Shown here piece after piece: positions 8,292 through 17,095 of a DNA stretch of 25,597 nucleotides (within the stretch, counting starts at the first letter, position 1; the number at the start of each line of letters is the position of its first letter). Made by a program: the position numbers and the translations under genes. The notes below the pieces were generated by a model, which did no database searches, was not told the origin of the DNA, and saw only the letters and a program-made list of their open reading frames with translations. The DNA lies in contig JANYGR010000441.1 in NCBI GenBank assembly GCA_025359355.1, forward strand, positions 1 through 25,597, given 5' to 3'. Source of the stretch: Bacteroidota bacterium (GTDB taxonomy: Bacteria; Bacteroidota; Bacteroidia; B-17B0; Aurantibacillaceae).

Positions 8292-8993
8292 ATGAATATA
8301 AGTAATCCAAAGAAAAGGCTAAAACGCTTTTGGGGTAAGGTTGACCAAAAACACATTGCAGAAATTACTAAGTTTCTTTGCGGAAAAACAGTGTTGGATA
8401 TGGGGTGTGGGTACGGAACAACGACCAGTAAAATCACTGAGCTTGGCTATGACTGTATTGGTATTGATTACGATGTTAATACCGTTGAAACGGCTAAAAA
8501 TGAATTCCCTCACTGTAAATTTTTAGTGGCTAATGCTGAAGATTTGCCTTTTGAATCCAATTATTTTGATGTGATTATTTTGAGAGATGCGTTACATCAT
8601 TTTTATGGAGAAGCTAATTTTAAAAAGGTACAATCAGAGATTTTACGAGTAGCAAAATCTACATCTCGAATTATATTTTTTGATCCTAATATCAATTTTG
8701 TGCTCAAAACGATGCGAAAAATATCCTCTCATGACGATGAAGAGTGCGATTTTGAAACCGCGAAAGAAGTAATGAATAATTTTAATTATCAAATTATTCA
8801 TACAGGGTTTAATACCGTATTCAGTTTGCCGTTAAGTGGAGGTTATGTCGGAATAAACTTTGTGCCAGAAATTAAACCCATTCAGAATCTGATTTTGGCC
8901 ATGGAAAACATAGTAGAAAAAATAATCATAAAAACAGGCGGCGGACGTTATTTATGTTGGAGGTATATTATAGTAGGCGAAACTAAAAAGTAA
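8292..8993 (+). CDS. Class I SAM-dependent methyltransferase
   Basis: A cytoplasmic Rossmann-like methyltransferase of 233 residues. Motif I is VLDMGCGYGTTT (D36, G38, G40, G42), followed by the acidic end of strand 2 in GIDYD, motif II/III AEDLPFESNYFDVI, and the helix-capping LRDALHHF, all in the order expected of the Methyltransf_11-type fold. The last ~80 residues are variable. The acceptor is unknown. Position between an epimerase (5 bp upstream) and a polyprenyl-phosphate-sugar synthase-like gene (2 bp downstream) suggests O- or N-methylation of a sugar or lipid-linked intermediate. Spacing indicates a single transcript with translational coupling. Confidence 0.85.
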   Translation: MNISNPKKRLKRFWGKVDQKHIAEITKFLCGKTVLDMGCGYGTTTSKITELGYDCIGIDYDVNTVETAKNEFPHCKFLVANAEDLPFESNYFDVIILRDALHHFYGEANFKKVQSEILRVAKSTSRIIFFDPNINFVLKTMRKISSHDDEECDFETAKEVMNNFNYQIIHTGFNTVFSLPLSGGYVGINFVPEIKPIQNLILAMENIVEKIIIKTGGGRYLCWRYIIVGETKK

Positions 8994-8995
8994 TT

Positions 8996-9715
8996 ATGAT
9001 TTATTTGCTGATACCCATATATAACGAAGCAAGAAATATTCCGAATTTATTTTCTGAAATAGAAAATATTTTACCAAATGAGGAGTTGTTTTTTGTTTTT
9101 TCTGATGATGGCTCAATTGATAACTCTAAGGACTTACTAGTAAAATATTTTAACAAAAAACAATACATTATTTTAGGTGATGGAAAAAACAAGGGCCCTG
9201 GTAATGCTTTTAATGTTGGTTTTGAATGGATATTAAATCATTCAATAAACGCAGATGATATTATAGCCACGCTGGAGGCTGATTGCACATCTGATATTAC
9301 TTTGTTGCAAAAAATGATAGCCATAAATCGTTTAGGATATTCATTGGTATTGGCTTCTGTTTATGCGCAGGGTGGGGGATTTGACAAAACATCATTTTTT
9401 CGTAAGCTATTATCTTCATTTGCTAATTTGTTTTTTCGTTTTGTATTTGACATAAAGGTATTAACATTAAGTTCATTTTATCGCGTTTATTCTATTTCAG
9501 TATTAATATCCATTAAAGAAAATAACAAACAAATAATTTCAGAAAACGGGTTTATTTGTATGCTAGAAATTTTAATAAAATCGATTAATCAAAATGCCAC
9601 TATTATTGAAGTTCCAATGATTCTACATTCCAGTAAACGATCAGGAAAATCGAAAATGAAAATTTTTAAAACAAGCATTGAGTATTTAAAATTTATGATG
9701 AAAAACAAGAAATAG
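8996..9715 (+). CDS. Glycosyltransferase family 2, polyprenyl-phosphate sugar synthase-like
   Basis: A 239-residue GT-A enzyme resembling dolichyl/polyprenyl-phosphate mannose or glucose synthases. It begins MIYLLIPIYNEARNI, the usual GT2 start. SDDGSIDNS (D37, D38) binds the nucleotide, GDGKNKGPGNAFNVGFEW is the conserved loop of the DPM1-like subgroup, and EADCTSD (~92-98) occupies the DxD metal-binding place. It lacks the C-terminal membrane segments of the GtrB type and is probably a peripheral membrane protein. Its product would be a polyprenyl-phosphate sugar, the donor used by GT-C enzymes, and the next gene 6 bp away encodes just such a membrane enzyme. The sugar is unknown. Confidence 0.8.
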   Translation: MIYLLIPIYNEARNIPNLFSEIENILPNEELFFVFSDDGSIDNSKDLLVKYFNKKQYIILGDGKNKGPGNAFNVGFEWILNHSINADDIIATLEADCTSDITLLQKMIAINRLGYSLVLASVYAQGGGFDKTSFFRKLLSSFANLFFRFVFDIKVLTLSSFYRVYSISVLISIKENNKQIISENGFICMLEILIKSINQNATIIEVPMILHSSKRSGKSKMKIFKTSIEYLKFMMKNKK

Positions 9716-9721
9716 AAAAGT

Positions 9722-11377
9722 ATGTTTACGAAAAATAATACCATTTGTGCTATCACAATTTTTACTCTTATTGTTGTATCTTTTATTTTAAAATTATCGA
9801 TGGCAAATTATGGCAATCCATATCTTTTTCATCCCGATGAACCTTACATTTACAAGGATGCTTTTAAACAACTTTATTTAATTAGTGAGGGTGATTTTAG
9901 TTTTGTTACAAATCCATATAACATATTGTTGAGTATTTGGTATGCTATATGTTTTCCTTTTGGTAAATTATTTGGCTTGTGGGTTTCTTTTGCAGATTAT
10001 AAGCAACAGGTAATTGCCGAAAGTTTTAACGTGATTTATATAGGTCGTATTTTTTCTTTTTTGATTTCGGCTACAGCATCATTGTTCTTATTCAAATACT
10101 TTATAAAAAATCACAATAACTTTAATAAAGTAATAATTGCATTTTTTATTTTCTTTAATCCTATTGAGTGGATTTCAAACTTTTGGATAAAGTTTGATCC
10201 CATTTGTTATTTAACCAATGTTATTATACTGATACAAATTTTTAAATATACAGAGGGTAAAATAACCGCTATTAAACTTGGATTTTGGCTTGGTTTGGCA
10301 TTTGCTGTAAGAATGGATTTTGTGTCATATATAGTAGGTGTTGGTATGCTTATGTTCCTTAAAAAAATATCACGCCCGACTTTAAATGATAGTGTAAAAC
10401 TTATATTAGTTGCTCTCCTTACTTATTTAATCACAACAAATTTATTGTTACACGTACTGCTGTCTAATTTGAGTCAAAGTGCCAAAAATATTGATACAAA
10501 CGAAGGGTTTATAGTAGTATTTATTGATAAAATAAAAACATTTACATGGCTTGGATTAGTAACTAATGTAAAAAATAACACTTTATTTTACGTCGTTGTA
10601 TTTGTAATAACAAGTTTGCCTTTACTATTGTATGATTTTTTCTACTTAAAATTTAAAACAATAAAAAGTAAAGAGGTTATTTTATTGCAATTATTTTTAG
10701 TGTTTATACTGTTAATATTTAGCTATTCTGCCCCACATTATTTCCTAGTTACCCAAGTATGTTATTTGATTTTTTTGTTAAAAGACTATGTAGCTGTGGT
10801 AAAAACAAGGTCGATGTTGTTTGTTTTTATTGCATGTATAATTTGGAACTCCACACTAGCCTTTGAAATAGTTTATTATATAAATTTCGTAAAAGATACA
10901 AGACTTGAAGCATCGGATTATGTGATAAAAAACACTTTGCCAAATGATATTATAGCTATAGAAGGATACCAAAACGTAGGCTTAGTACCTACCATAAATG
11001 AATGCTCTGAACAATTTCTCGCCAAAGCGGCATACATTAAAAAAGCTGGACTCGGAACGGGAAAAACATTTGAGGCAAAAGCTATGGTTGAAAATAAAAA
11101 CTGTAGAAAAATCATAGAGGTTGATGTGATGAATAGGTTTGGAAGTGATTCCTCAGCAAATAGCTTCGTAAATACTTACGATATTAAATTATTAAAAAAG
11201 TATAAGCCTGCTTTTTTTGTTACAACTGAGAATAAAAACAGTAAATTTTATTCTTTTATAAAAGAACATACCGTGAACGTAATGAACATAGAACAAAATT
11301 ATATTGACCCACGAATGTATTTGTTCAGAAAAGAACCTTTTAATATATCATTTATTGTTCATAAACTTAATTTATAG
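9722..11377 (+). CDS. GT-C type membrane glycosyltransferase (GT39/PMT-like)
   Basis: A polytopic inner-membrane protein of 551 residues. It has an N-terminal membrane segment (~8-28), a first outer loop with FHPDEPYIY (D39, E40, the acidic pair expected in GT-C catalytic loops), about nine to ten further membrane segments up to ~390, and a soluble C-terminal domain of ~160 residues. This architecture is that of enzymes using polyprenyl-phosphate sugars as donors on the periplasmic face. The preceding GT2 gene probably makes the donor. The acceptor could be the exported glycan, lipid A/core, or a protein. Sequence outside the DE loop is not conserved enough for me to name a subfamily. A 39-bp gap separates it from wzt, the largest within this stretch. 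Confidence 0.7.
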   Translation: MFTKNNTICAITIFTLIVVSFILKLSMANYGNPYLFHPDEPYIYKDAFKQLYLISEGDFSFVTNPYNILLSIWYAICFPFGKLFGLWVSFADYKQQVIAESFNVIYIGRIFSFLISATASLFLFKYFIKNHNNFNKVIIAFFIFFNPIEWISNFWIKFDPICYLTNVIILIQIFKYTEGKITAIKLGFWLGLAFAVRMDFVSYIVGVGMLMFLKKISRPTLNDSVKLILVALLTYLITTNLLLHVLLSNLSQSAKNIDTNEGFIVVFIDKIKTFTWLGLVTNVKNNTLFYVVVFVITSLPLLLYDFFYLKFKTIKSKEVILLQLFLVFILLIFSYSAPHYFLVTQVCYLIFLLKDYVAVVKTRSMLFVFIACIIWNSTLAFEIVYYINFVKDTRLEASDYVIKNTLPNDIIAIEGYQNVGLVPTINECSEQFLAKAAYIKKAGLGTGKTFEAKAMVENKNCRKIIEVDVMNRFGSDSSANSFVNTYDIKLLKKYKPAFFVTTENKNSKFYSFIKEHTVNVMNIEQNYIDPRMYLFRKEPFNISFIVHKLNL

Positions 11378-11416
11378 TAATATGTCAAGTATAAAAAATT
11401 AAAAAACACGAACACA

Positions 11417-12640
11417 TTGAAACCTATTTTAGAAATACAAAACATCAGTAAAAAGTTCAGAATAAACCATGAACAACAGCCTTATTTAAGTTTGCGTGAT
11501 TCGCTATCTAATATTTTTAAATCTAAAAAAACAACAGAAGATTTTTGGGCTTTGAAGGATGTGAGCTTTAATGTGGAACAAGGAGATACGGTTGGGATTA
11601 TAGGTAAGAATGGAGCAGGTAAATCAACGCTACTTAAAATATTATCCAAAATTACACCACCTACCAGTGGTAAAATTATTTGTCGTGGACGAATTGCTTC
11701 TTTATTAGAAGTTGGTACTGGTTTTCATCCGGAGCTTTCTGGGAGAGAAAATATATTTATGAATGGCAGTATTTTAGGAATGCGTAGAGCCGAGATTCTT
11801 AAAAATTTTGATGCCATTGTTGATTTTTCTGGAGTAGAAAAATTTATTGATACACCATTGAAACATTATAGCAGTGGTATGCAATTACGTCTTGCATTTG
11901 CCGTTGCGGCATTTTTGGAAAATGAAATTTTAATCATAGATGAGGTATTAGCTGTTGGTGATGCAGAATTTCAAAAAAAGTGCATGGGAAAAATGGAAGA
12001 TGTGAGTAAAAGTGGTAGAACTATTTTATTTGTAAGCCATAATATGAGTGCTATTGAAAGCTTATGTAAGTCTGCGATAAGACTTGATGGTGGCAAATTA
12101 CTAATGCATAGTTCTGTAGCTAATGTTATGAATGATTATTTAGTGCAACCGACTTCTAAATTTTCTAATCAAAACGGGGTTTATGAATATCCCAAAAATA
12201 CAAATGGAAGTTTTATTAAAAAAATCGAATTTTTATGCGATGGGAAATTATCTGAAAATTTATATATGGGCTGTGAGTTTGAAATCATTGTTCATTTTAT
12301 TTCCAATGAGGCGATTGATTTTCCTTTATTAGGACTAATTATCTATGATAGTTTTCACTCACCATTATTATTCTTTAATAATAAAAATTATAAAAGTAAT
12401 ATGGCTAAAATTCCAGTTAATGAAGGGAAATTAAAACTAAAAATCCCTTATTTACCGCTTATTGAAGGATTATATAGTTGTGATATTTATTTTTCTAGTT
12501 TGTTTATAGATTTAGATATAAAAAAAGATATTTGTCAAATAAATGTAGAACCACGACATTTTACAGAAAGTGGAGAAATGCTAATAAAAAACTACAATAA
12601 ATTTTTTATTAAAGATGTAATTTGGGAATTAGAATTATAA
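11417..12640 (+). CDS. wzt: Polysaccharide ABC transporter ATP-binding protein with C-terminal glycan-recognition domain (Wzt-like)
   Basis: The ATPase of the glycan exporter, partner of the permease at 6485. Residues 1-~240 are the nucleotide-binding domain, with Walker A GKNGAGKST (63-71), the Wzt-typical FHPELSGRENIF, the signature YSSGMQLRLA (141-150), Walker B ILIIDE (161-166) and the switch FVSHN. Residues ~250-407 form a beta-rich C-terminal extension like the Wzt_C domain, which in characterised O-antigen systems binds the modified non-reducing end of the finished chain. The start appears to be the TTG at 11417. The only nearby ATG (11382) opens a six-codon reading frame, and a TAA closes this frame at 11378. 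The extension implies export coupled to chain termination rather than export of any chain. Confidence 0.9.
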   Translation: MKPILEIQNISKKFRINHEQQPYLSLRDSLSNIFKSKKTTEDFWALKDVSFNVEQGDTVGIIGKNGAGKSTLLKILSKITPPTSGKIICRGRIASLLEVGTGFHPELSGRENIFMNGSILGMRRAEILKNFDAIVDFSGVEKFIDTPLKHYSSGMQLRLAFAVAAFLENEILIIDEVLAVGDAEFQKKCMGKMEDVSKSGRTILFVSHNMSAIESLCKSAIRLDGGKLLMHSSVANVMNDYLVQPTSKFSNQNGVYEYPKNTNGSFIKKIEFLCDGKLSENLYMGCEFEIIVHFISNEAIDFPLLGLIIYDSFHSPLLFFNNKNYKSNMAKIPVNEGKLKLKIPYLPLIEGLYSCDIYFSSLFIDLDIKKDICQINVEPRHFTESGEMLIKNYNKFFIKDVIWELEL

Positions 12641-12650
12641 AGTAAATAAT

Positions 12651-13316
12651 ATGCTACAAAAAATTAAAAGACGTATTCTAATCGAAAAAGAACTTTTTAG
12701 TATTTCAGATTTAAGTAAGTCGAATCAAAAATCAATTATAGAAAATAACAAAACTATATTTGATCAAATTAGACACAAACATCAGTCTTATGTAAAAGAT
12801 ATTTCAAGTCCTGAGATGGCTATGTCTTTGGAATTAGCCAATTTTATTATGGAATATTGCCTAAAGAATAAACCCAAATATCTTTTGGACTTAGGTTCTG
12901 GATTTAGCTCATATATATTCCGACTTTACCAAAAAAATGATCCTACAGGAAATGTAGTTGTTTTTTCGGTTGATGATAACGATGATTGGCTTGAAAAAAC
13001 CAAAACATTTTTAATAGATGAAGAATTAAGTACAGATAATTTAATTAATCTAAATACTTTAATTAATACTAATCATAATAATTATTTTGATTTCATATTA
13101 CTTGATTTAAATTTTATAGAAGTTAGAAAAGATTATATTAAATATACAGCAGACCTTTTGAAAATGAATGGAGTTGCTATCATAGATGATGTGCATAAAG
13201 TTGAATTTTTAAGAGAAGTGAAAAAAATTTCTAATCAAAATAACTTAAAACTAACGAACATTCGAAAAAAAACCATTGATTGTTTTGGGCGATTTGCTAT
13301 AGCATTAAATAAATGA
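12651..13316 (+). CDS. Class I SAM-dependent methyltransferase-like protein
   Basis: A 221-residue protein with a helical N-terminal part (1-~75) and a Rossmann-like methyltransferase core. Motif I is YLLDLGSGFSSYIF, VFSVDDND ends strand 2 with an acidic residue, FDFILLDLNF is strand 4, and GVAIIDDVH is strand 5. The pattern resembles small O-methyltransferases (CmcI/Methyltransf_24-like), but the acceptor cannot be predicted. It follows wzt by 10 bp. Its stop overlaps the next gene's start (ATGA at 13313-13316), so the two are translationally coupled. From here to about 18.3 kb the sequence is visibly more A+T-rich than around wzm. Confidence 0.7.
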   Translation: MLQKIKRRILIEKELFSISDLSKSNQKSIIENNKTIFDQIRHKHQSYVKDISSPEMAMSLELANFIMEYCLKNKPKYLLDLGSGFSSYIFRLYQKNDPTGNVVVFSVDDNDDWLEKTKTFLIDEELSTDNLINLNTLINTNHNNYFDFILLDLNFIEVRKDYIKYTADLLKMNGVAIIDDVHKVEFLREVKKISNQNNLKLTNIRKKTIDCFGRFAIALNK

Positions 13317-14260
13317 CCCCTTTACTTAGTATAATAATTCCTACGAAAGACCGATTAAATATTTTAATTGAAACCTTAAATTATGTAGCAGAAGCAACTA
13401 AAAACATCAATTCTGAAATAATAATAGTTAATGATTCTAAAACAAATAAAATTGAATTACCCTCGAAGTTTAAAAATTTTATTTTATTAAATAATCCCAA
13501 AAACGGCGTTGCTTCCGCTAGAAATTATGGTTCGTTAAATTCTAAAGGAGAACTAATTTTGTTTTTAGATGATGATATGCTCATATCAGAAGGGGTATTA
13601 ACTAAATTAATCTCAAAAACTAAAGAGAATAGTAAATCAATTTTTTTGCCGAATTGGACCTATCCTTTGATAACAAAAGAAAATTTAAACAAAACAAAAT
13701 TTGGTAGATTTTTGAATAGTATTGAATATACTTCATTAAATGGTTGGCTACAAATAACCGATTTAGAAGAAAATGAAATTTATAAACATAACGGTATAGC
13801 AAGTTATTGCTTGATGTTTAAACGGAAAGATTTTGACATGTTGGGAGGTTATAATGAAAATTTTCCTTACGCCGGCTTTGAAGATTATGATTTTTCAGCA
13901 AGGATAGTTAAAGAAAAATTTGACATTTATATTTTACCAAATTTAATTATTTATCACAACGAAACTGATAGAATAAACTTAATTGACTGGTTAAATAGAA
14001 AGAGAAGAAATGCAACAACTCAAAGAAAAGCTGTTGATTTAGGTTACACTGAATTAAGGATAAAGTACTCCAAACTAAAATTAGTTTATTTGTTAGGATT
14101 AGAAAAAACTAACTCATTACTACTTCTTTTATGCGAAAATATACCAAATTCAACTTTTTTAGACCCATTGTATTCATTTGTGTCCAAAAGGTTAATATCT
14201 TTATACATATATTTAGGATACAAAATTGATTATGATAAATACAAAGGTCAGAATATTTAA
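13313..14260 (+). CDS. Glycosyltransferase family 2
   Basis: A cytoplasmic GT-A glycosyltransferase of 315 residues. SIIIPTKDR begins the fold, NPKNGVASARNYG is the nucleotide-binding helix region, LDDDM (D86-D88) is the DxD metal site, and GFEDYDFSAR carries the E190-D191 pair that supplies the catalytic base in this superfamily. The remaining ~100 residues are variable with hydrophobic helices near the C-terminus, perhaps for membrane contact. It adds one sugar from a nucleotide donor to the growing lipid-linked chain; the linkage is unknown. It overlaps the upstream methyltransferase by 4 bp and the downstream FkbM gene by about 29 bp. Confidence 0.85.
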   Translation: MTPLLSIIIPTKDRLNILIETLNYVAEATKNINSEIIIVNDSKTNKIELPSKFKNFILLNNPKNGVASARNYGSLNSKGELILFLDDDMLISEGVLTKLISKTKENSKSIFLPNWTYPLITKENLNKTKFGRFLNSIEYTSLNGWLQITDLEENEIYKHNGIASYCLMFKRKDFDMLGGYNENFPYAGFEDYDFSARIVKEKFDIYILPNLIIYHNETDRINLIDWLNRKRRNATTQRKAVDLGYTELRIKYSKLKLVYLLGLEKTNSLLLLLCENIPNSTFLDPLYSFVSKRLISLYIYLGYKIDYDKYKGQNI

Positions 14261-15098
14261 TATTTTTAGAAGTGTTTTTAAAATAAATGTTATGGGGGAA
14301 CTATTAGCTCGTTCAATACGTTCTAATAATTTTCTAAGTAATTTTTTATCAAAATTAGCTCCTAATAATTATCAATATCCTAAAAACACTTACAGAAAAA
14401 CAAAAATTAATGGTATAAGCTTAAATCTTGATATTTCAGACTATATAGGACATTATATATATTTTGGATTTAAAGACGCTGGGTTCAAGGAATTAATTAA
14501 TCTTTCAAAAAATAAACATATTATTTTTGATATAGGTGCTAATATTGGATTTACAGCATTAAATATGGCGAATGCAACAACGGGAAATAAAGTTTATGCA
14601 TTTGAACCAGATCCATTTAATTACCAAAGATTGGAAGGAAATTTAAACTTAAATAAGGAAATCGTAGTTTACCCTAATAAAATAGGCTTAGGAGATGCTG
14701 AAAATAAATTAAAACTCGCTGTAATTACAGAAGATAATCTTGGAGGAAATAGAATTGATTCAACTGCAGAAACAAATTTTAATTGGGTCGTTATTTCTAC
14801 TATTGATGTTTTTTCTAAAAATAATAGTGTACCGAAAGTTGATTTAATAAAAATTGATGTCGAAGGGTTTGAGTATAATGTATTAAAAGGAGGGGTGAAT
14901 TGTATTATTAATGACCGACCTACATTTTTTATTGAATTAGATGATGAAAATTTAAAACTTCAAAACTCATCCGCTAAGGAACTCGTTTCTTTTTTAGAAA
15001 ATTATTATTCGAAAATTTATGATGCTGAATCAAAATCAAAAATAACATCGAATGATGATTTTACTAATTGCCACATGGATATAGTTGCTTGTAACTAA
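14232..15098 (+). CDS. FkbM family methyltransferase
   Basis: A SAM-dependent O-methyltransferase of the FkbM family, 288 residues from the preferred ATG at 14232; a TTG at 14226 would add two residues. Motifs are FDIGANIGFTALNMA (motif I), VYAFEPDPFNYQRLEGNL (strand 2 and acidic residue), a run to IDVF, and the family-defining LIKIDVEGFEYNVLKGG followed by FFIELDD. FkbM enzymes methylate hydroxyls on sugars, polyketides or other small acceptors. In this cluster a sugar of the surface glycan is the likely target. The gene starts inside the end of the GT2 gene and ends 1 bp before the next glycosyltransferase's probable start. Confidence 0.9.
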   Translation: MINTKVRIFNIFRSVFKINVMGELLARSIRSNNFLSNFLSKLAPNNYQYPKNTYRKTKINGISLNLDISDYIGHYIYFGFKDAGFKELINLSKNKHIIFDIGANIGFTALNMANATTGNKVYAFEPDPFNYQRLEGNLNLNKEIVVYPNKIGLGDAENKLKLAVITEDNLGGNRIDSTAETNFNWVVISTIDVFSKNNSVPKVDLIKIDVEGFEYNVLKGGVNCIINDRPTFFIELDDENLKLQNSSAKELVSFLENYYSKIYDAESKSKITSNDDFTNCHMDIVACN

Positions 15099-15099
15099 A

Positions 15100-16215
15100 T
15101 TGAAAAATATTACTTATATAATCTCTTCTGTTAGCAAATCCTTTGCATTCGAATGGATTGTAGAAAATATTAATGCTTCAAAATTTAAATTGTCATTCAT
15201 CCTTTTAAATAACTCTAATTCTAGCCTTGAAGAATATTTAATTCACAATAATATCCCTACATATCGAATAAATTATAAAGATAAAAAAAATATTCCTTAT
15301 GCAATATTTCAAACAATTAAAATACTCCAATCATTAACAACGAATATTGTTCATTGTCATTTATTTGATGCGTGTATAGTGGGATTAACTTCCGCTAAAA
15401 TACTGGGAATTAAAAGGAGAATCCATACAAGGCATAATGCAACTATACATCACATGTATCATCCTCATGCTGTGAAATATGATAGATATATAAATTTTTT
15501 ATCTACTGATATTATTGCAATTAGTAAAAATGTAAAAGAAATTTTGATAGACTTAGAAGGAGTAAAAGAAAATAAAGTTAAACTAATTCATCATGGATTT
15601 AAACTGAGTGAATTTGAAAATATTTCACAAGATAGAATTCAAAAAATTATAACTACGCATTTCAAGACGGAACCTAGTTATCCAGTAATTGGGGTAATTT
15701 CGAGATACATTAATTGGAAAGGTATACATTATATAATTCCAGCATTTAAAGAGGTTATTAAAAAATATCCAAATGCACATTTAGTATTAGCAAATGCAGA
15801 TGGGCCATGTAAAAATGAAATAAAAAAACTTTTATCAGAACTGCCAGAGAATAGTTATACAGAAATTAATTTTGAAGAAGATATATTCGCATTGTATAAA
15901 TTATTTAATGTATTTGTTCATACACCGATAGATGAACATAGTGAGGCATTTGGGCAAGTTTATATTGAATCAATGGCATCAGGAATACCTTCAGTAGTAA
16001 GTTTATCAGGCATTGCAACTGACTACATTAAAAACGATTATAATGCTATTGTCGTTCCTTTTCAAAATTCATTAGCAATTGAAAATGGCATTTTTAATCT
16101 TCTTGAAAATGATAAATTAAAGAATGATATAATTAAACATGGTAAAGAAGACATAAAGCAATTGTTTTCTATCGATACTATGATATTAAAATTAGAAAAT
16201 CTTTATGGAGAATAA
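15100..16215 (+). CDS. Glycosyltransferase family 4
   Basis: A GT-B retaining glycosyltransferase of 371 residues. The N-terminal acceptor domain contains HCHLFDA and TRHNATIHHMYHPH. The C-terminal nucleotide-sugar domain starts near VIGVISRYINWKGIHYIIPAF and has HTPIDEHSEAFGQVYIESMASG with the E-x7-E pair (E282, E290) that contacts the donor. I prefer the TTG at 15100, directly after the upstream stop, giving MKNITYIISS. An in-frame TTG at 15085 would add five residues inside the FkbM gene. No ATG is available. It overlaps the following GT2 gene by 11 bp, so coupling is likely. The sugar and linkage are unknown. Confidence 0.88.
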   Translation: MKNITYIISSVSKSFAFEWIVENINASKFKLSFILLNNSNSSLEEYLIHNNIPTYRINYKDKKNIPYAIFQTIKILQSLTTNIVHCHLFDACIVGLTSAKILGIKRRIHTRHNATIHHMYHPHAVKYDRYINFLSTDIIAISKNVKEILIDLEGVKENKVKLIHHGFKLSEFENISQDRIQKIITTHFKTEPSYPVIGVISRYINWKGIHYIIPAFKEVIKKYPNAHLVLANADGPCKNEIKKLLSELPENSYTEINFEEDIFALYKLFNVFVHTPIDEHSEAFGQVYIESMASGIPSVVSLSGIATDYIKNDYNAIVVPFQNSLAIENGIFNLLENDKLKNDIIKHGKEDIKQLFSIDTMILKLENLYGE

Positions 16216-17095
16216 AATACTATTTTCAATTATTATACCAACATATAATAGAGCTAGTCTTATAAAAGACACTATAAATTCAGTTTTGTTACAAGATTAT
16301 TCGAATTTTGAAATAATAATAGTAGATGACGGTAGTACAGACGATACGCAGAATATTATAAAATCAATAGAGGATAACAGGATAAACTATTATAAAAAAA
16401 CTAATGAAGAAAGAGGTGCTGCACGGAATTTTGGAACTAAATTAGCTAAAGGTGAATATATTACTTTCTTGGACTCGGATGATATTTTATATGTTAATCA
16501 TTTAACTAGAGCGCTTGAAACTATTGATGAAAATAACAGTCCAGATGTATTTCATTTAATTTTTGAAATTTTAAATTATAATGAAGAATCATTAAGTGTA
16601 AAATCTATTAGTGAAAATAAAATTAATGAAAAATTGATAGAAGGGAATTTTATGGGTTGTCATGCAGTTTTTTTGAAAAGAGAAGTGGCTTTGCAAAATT
16701 TATTTATTGAAGATAGGGCATTATCAGCTTTTGAAGATTGGGAACTATGGTTGAGAATTTCATGTAAATACCATTTTTATTACAATAAAAAATCTATTAC
16801 ATCTGCATTAATTAACCATGATGGTAGAAGTGTTTTGAACACTAAAGAAATAGAACTTGTTACTAGAGTTAATGCGTTATTGAAGTATGTATTATCAAAC
16901 AAAGATATAACGGCATATTACAAAAATGATTTACATAAATTTAAGTCAAGTTGTTTTTCTTATGTGTCTTTACATTTGGCTTTAACCAAAAAATACAGAA
17001 ATACTGCAATTAAATTTTTAATAAAAAGTATTATTATATCACCAACATTTATATTCAAAAAACGTTTTTTTGCAATACTTAAACATATCATTTGA
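16205..17095 (+). CDS. Glycosyltransferase family 2
   Basis: A GT-A glycosyltransferase of 296 residues with a textbook N-terminal half: FSIIIPTYNRASLI, then IIVDDGSTDDT (D41, D42) for nucleotide binding, ERGAARNFG, and ITFLDSDD (D90, D92) as the DxD site. AFEDWELWLRIS supplies the ED catalytic-base motif. The C-terminal ~90 residues are basic and helical. It transfers a sugar to the growing chain, specificity unknown. Its start lies inside the end of the GT4 gene, and its TGA overlaps the TTG start of the next gene (ATTTGA at 17090-17095). Confidence 0.88.
   Translation: MENKILFSIIIPTYNRASLIKDTINSVLLQDYSNFEIIIVDDGSTDDTQNIIKSIEDNRINYYKKTNEERGAARNFGTKLAKGEYITFLDSDDILYVNHLTRALETIDENNSPDVFHLIFEILNYNEESLSVKSISENKINEKLIEGNFMGCHAVFLKREVALQNLFIEDRALSAFEDWELWLRISCKYHFYYNKKSITSALINHDGRSVLNTKEIELVTRVNALLKYVLSNKDITAYYKNDLHKFKSSCFSYVSLHLALTKKYRNTAIKFLIKSIIISPTFIFKKRFFAILKHII

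Noticed and set aside
11382..11402. ATG upstream of wzt (six-codon frame)
   Set aside because: It is out of frame with the ATPase and stops after MSSIKN.
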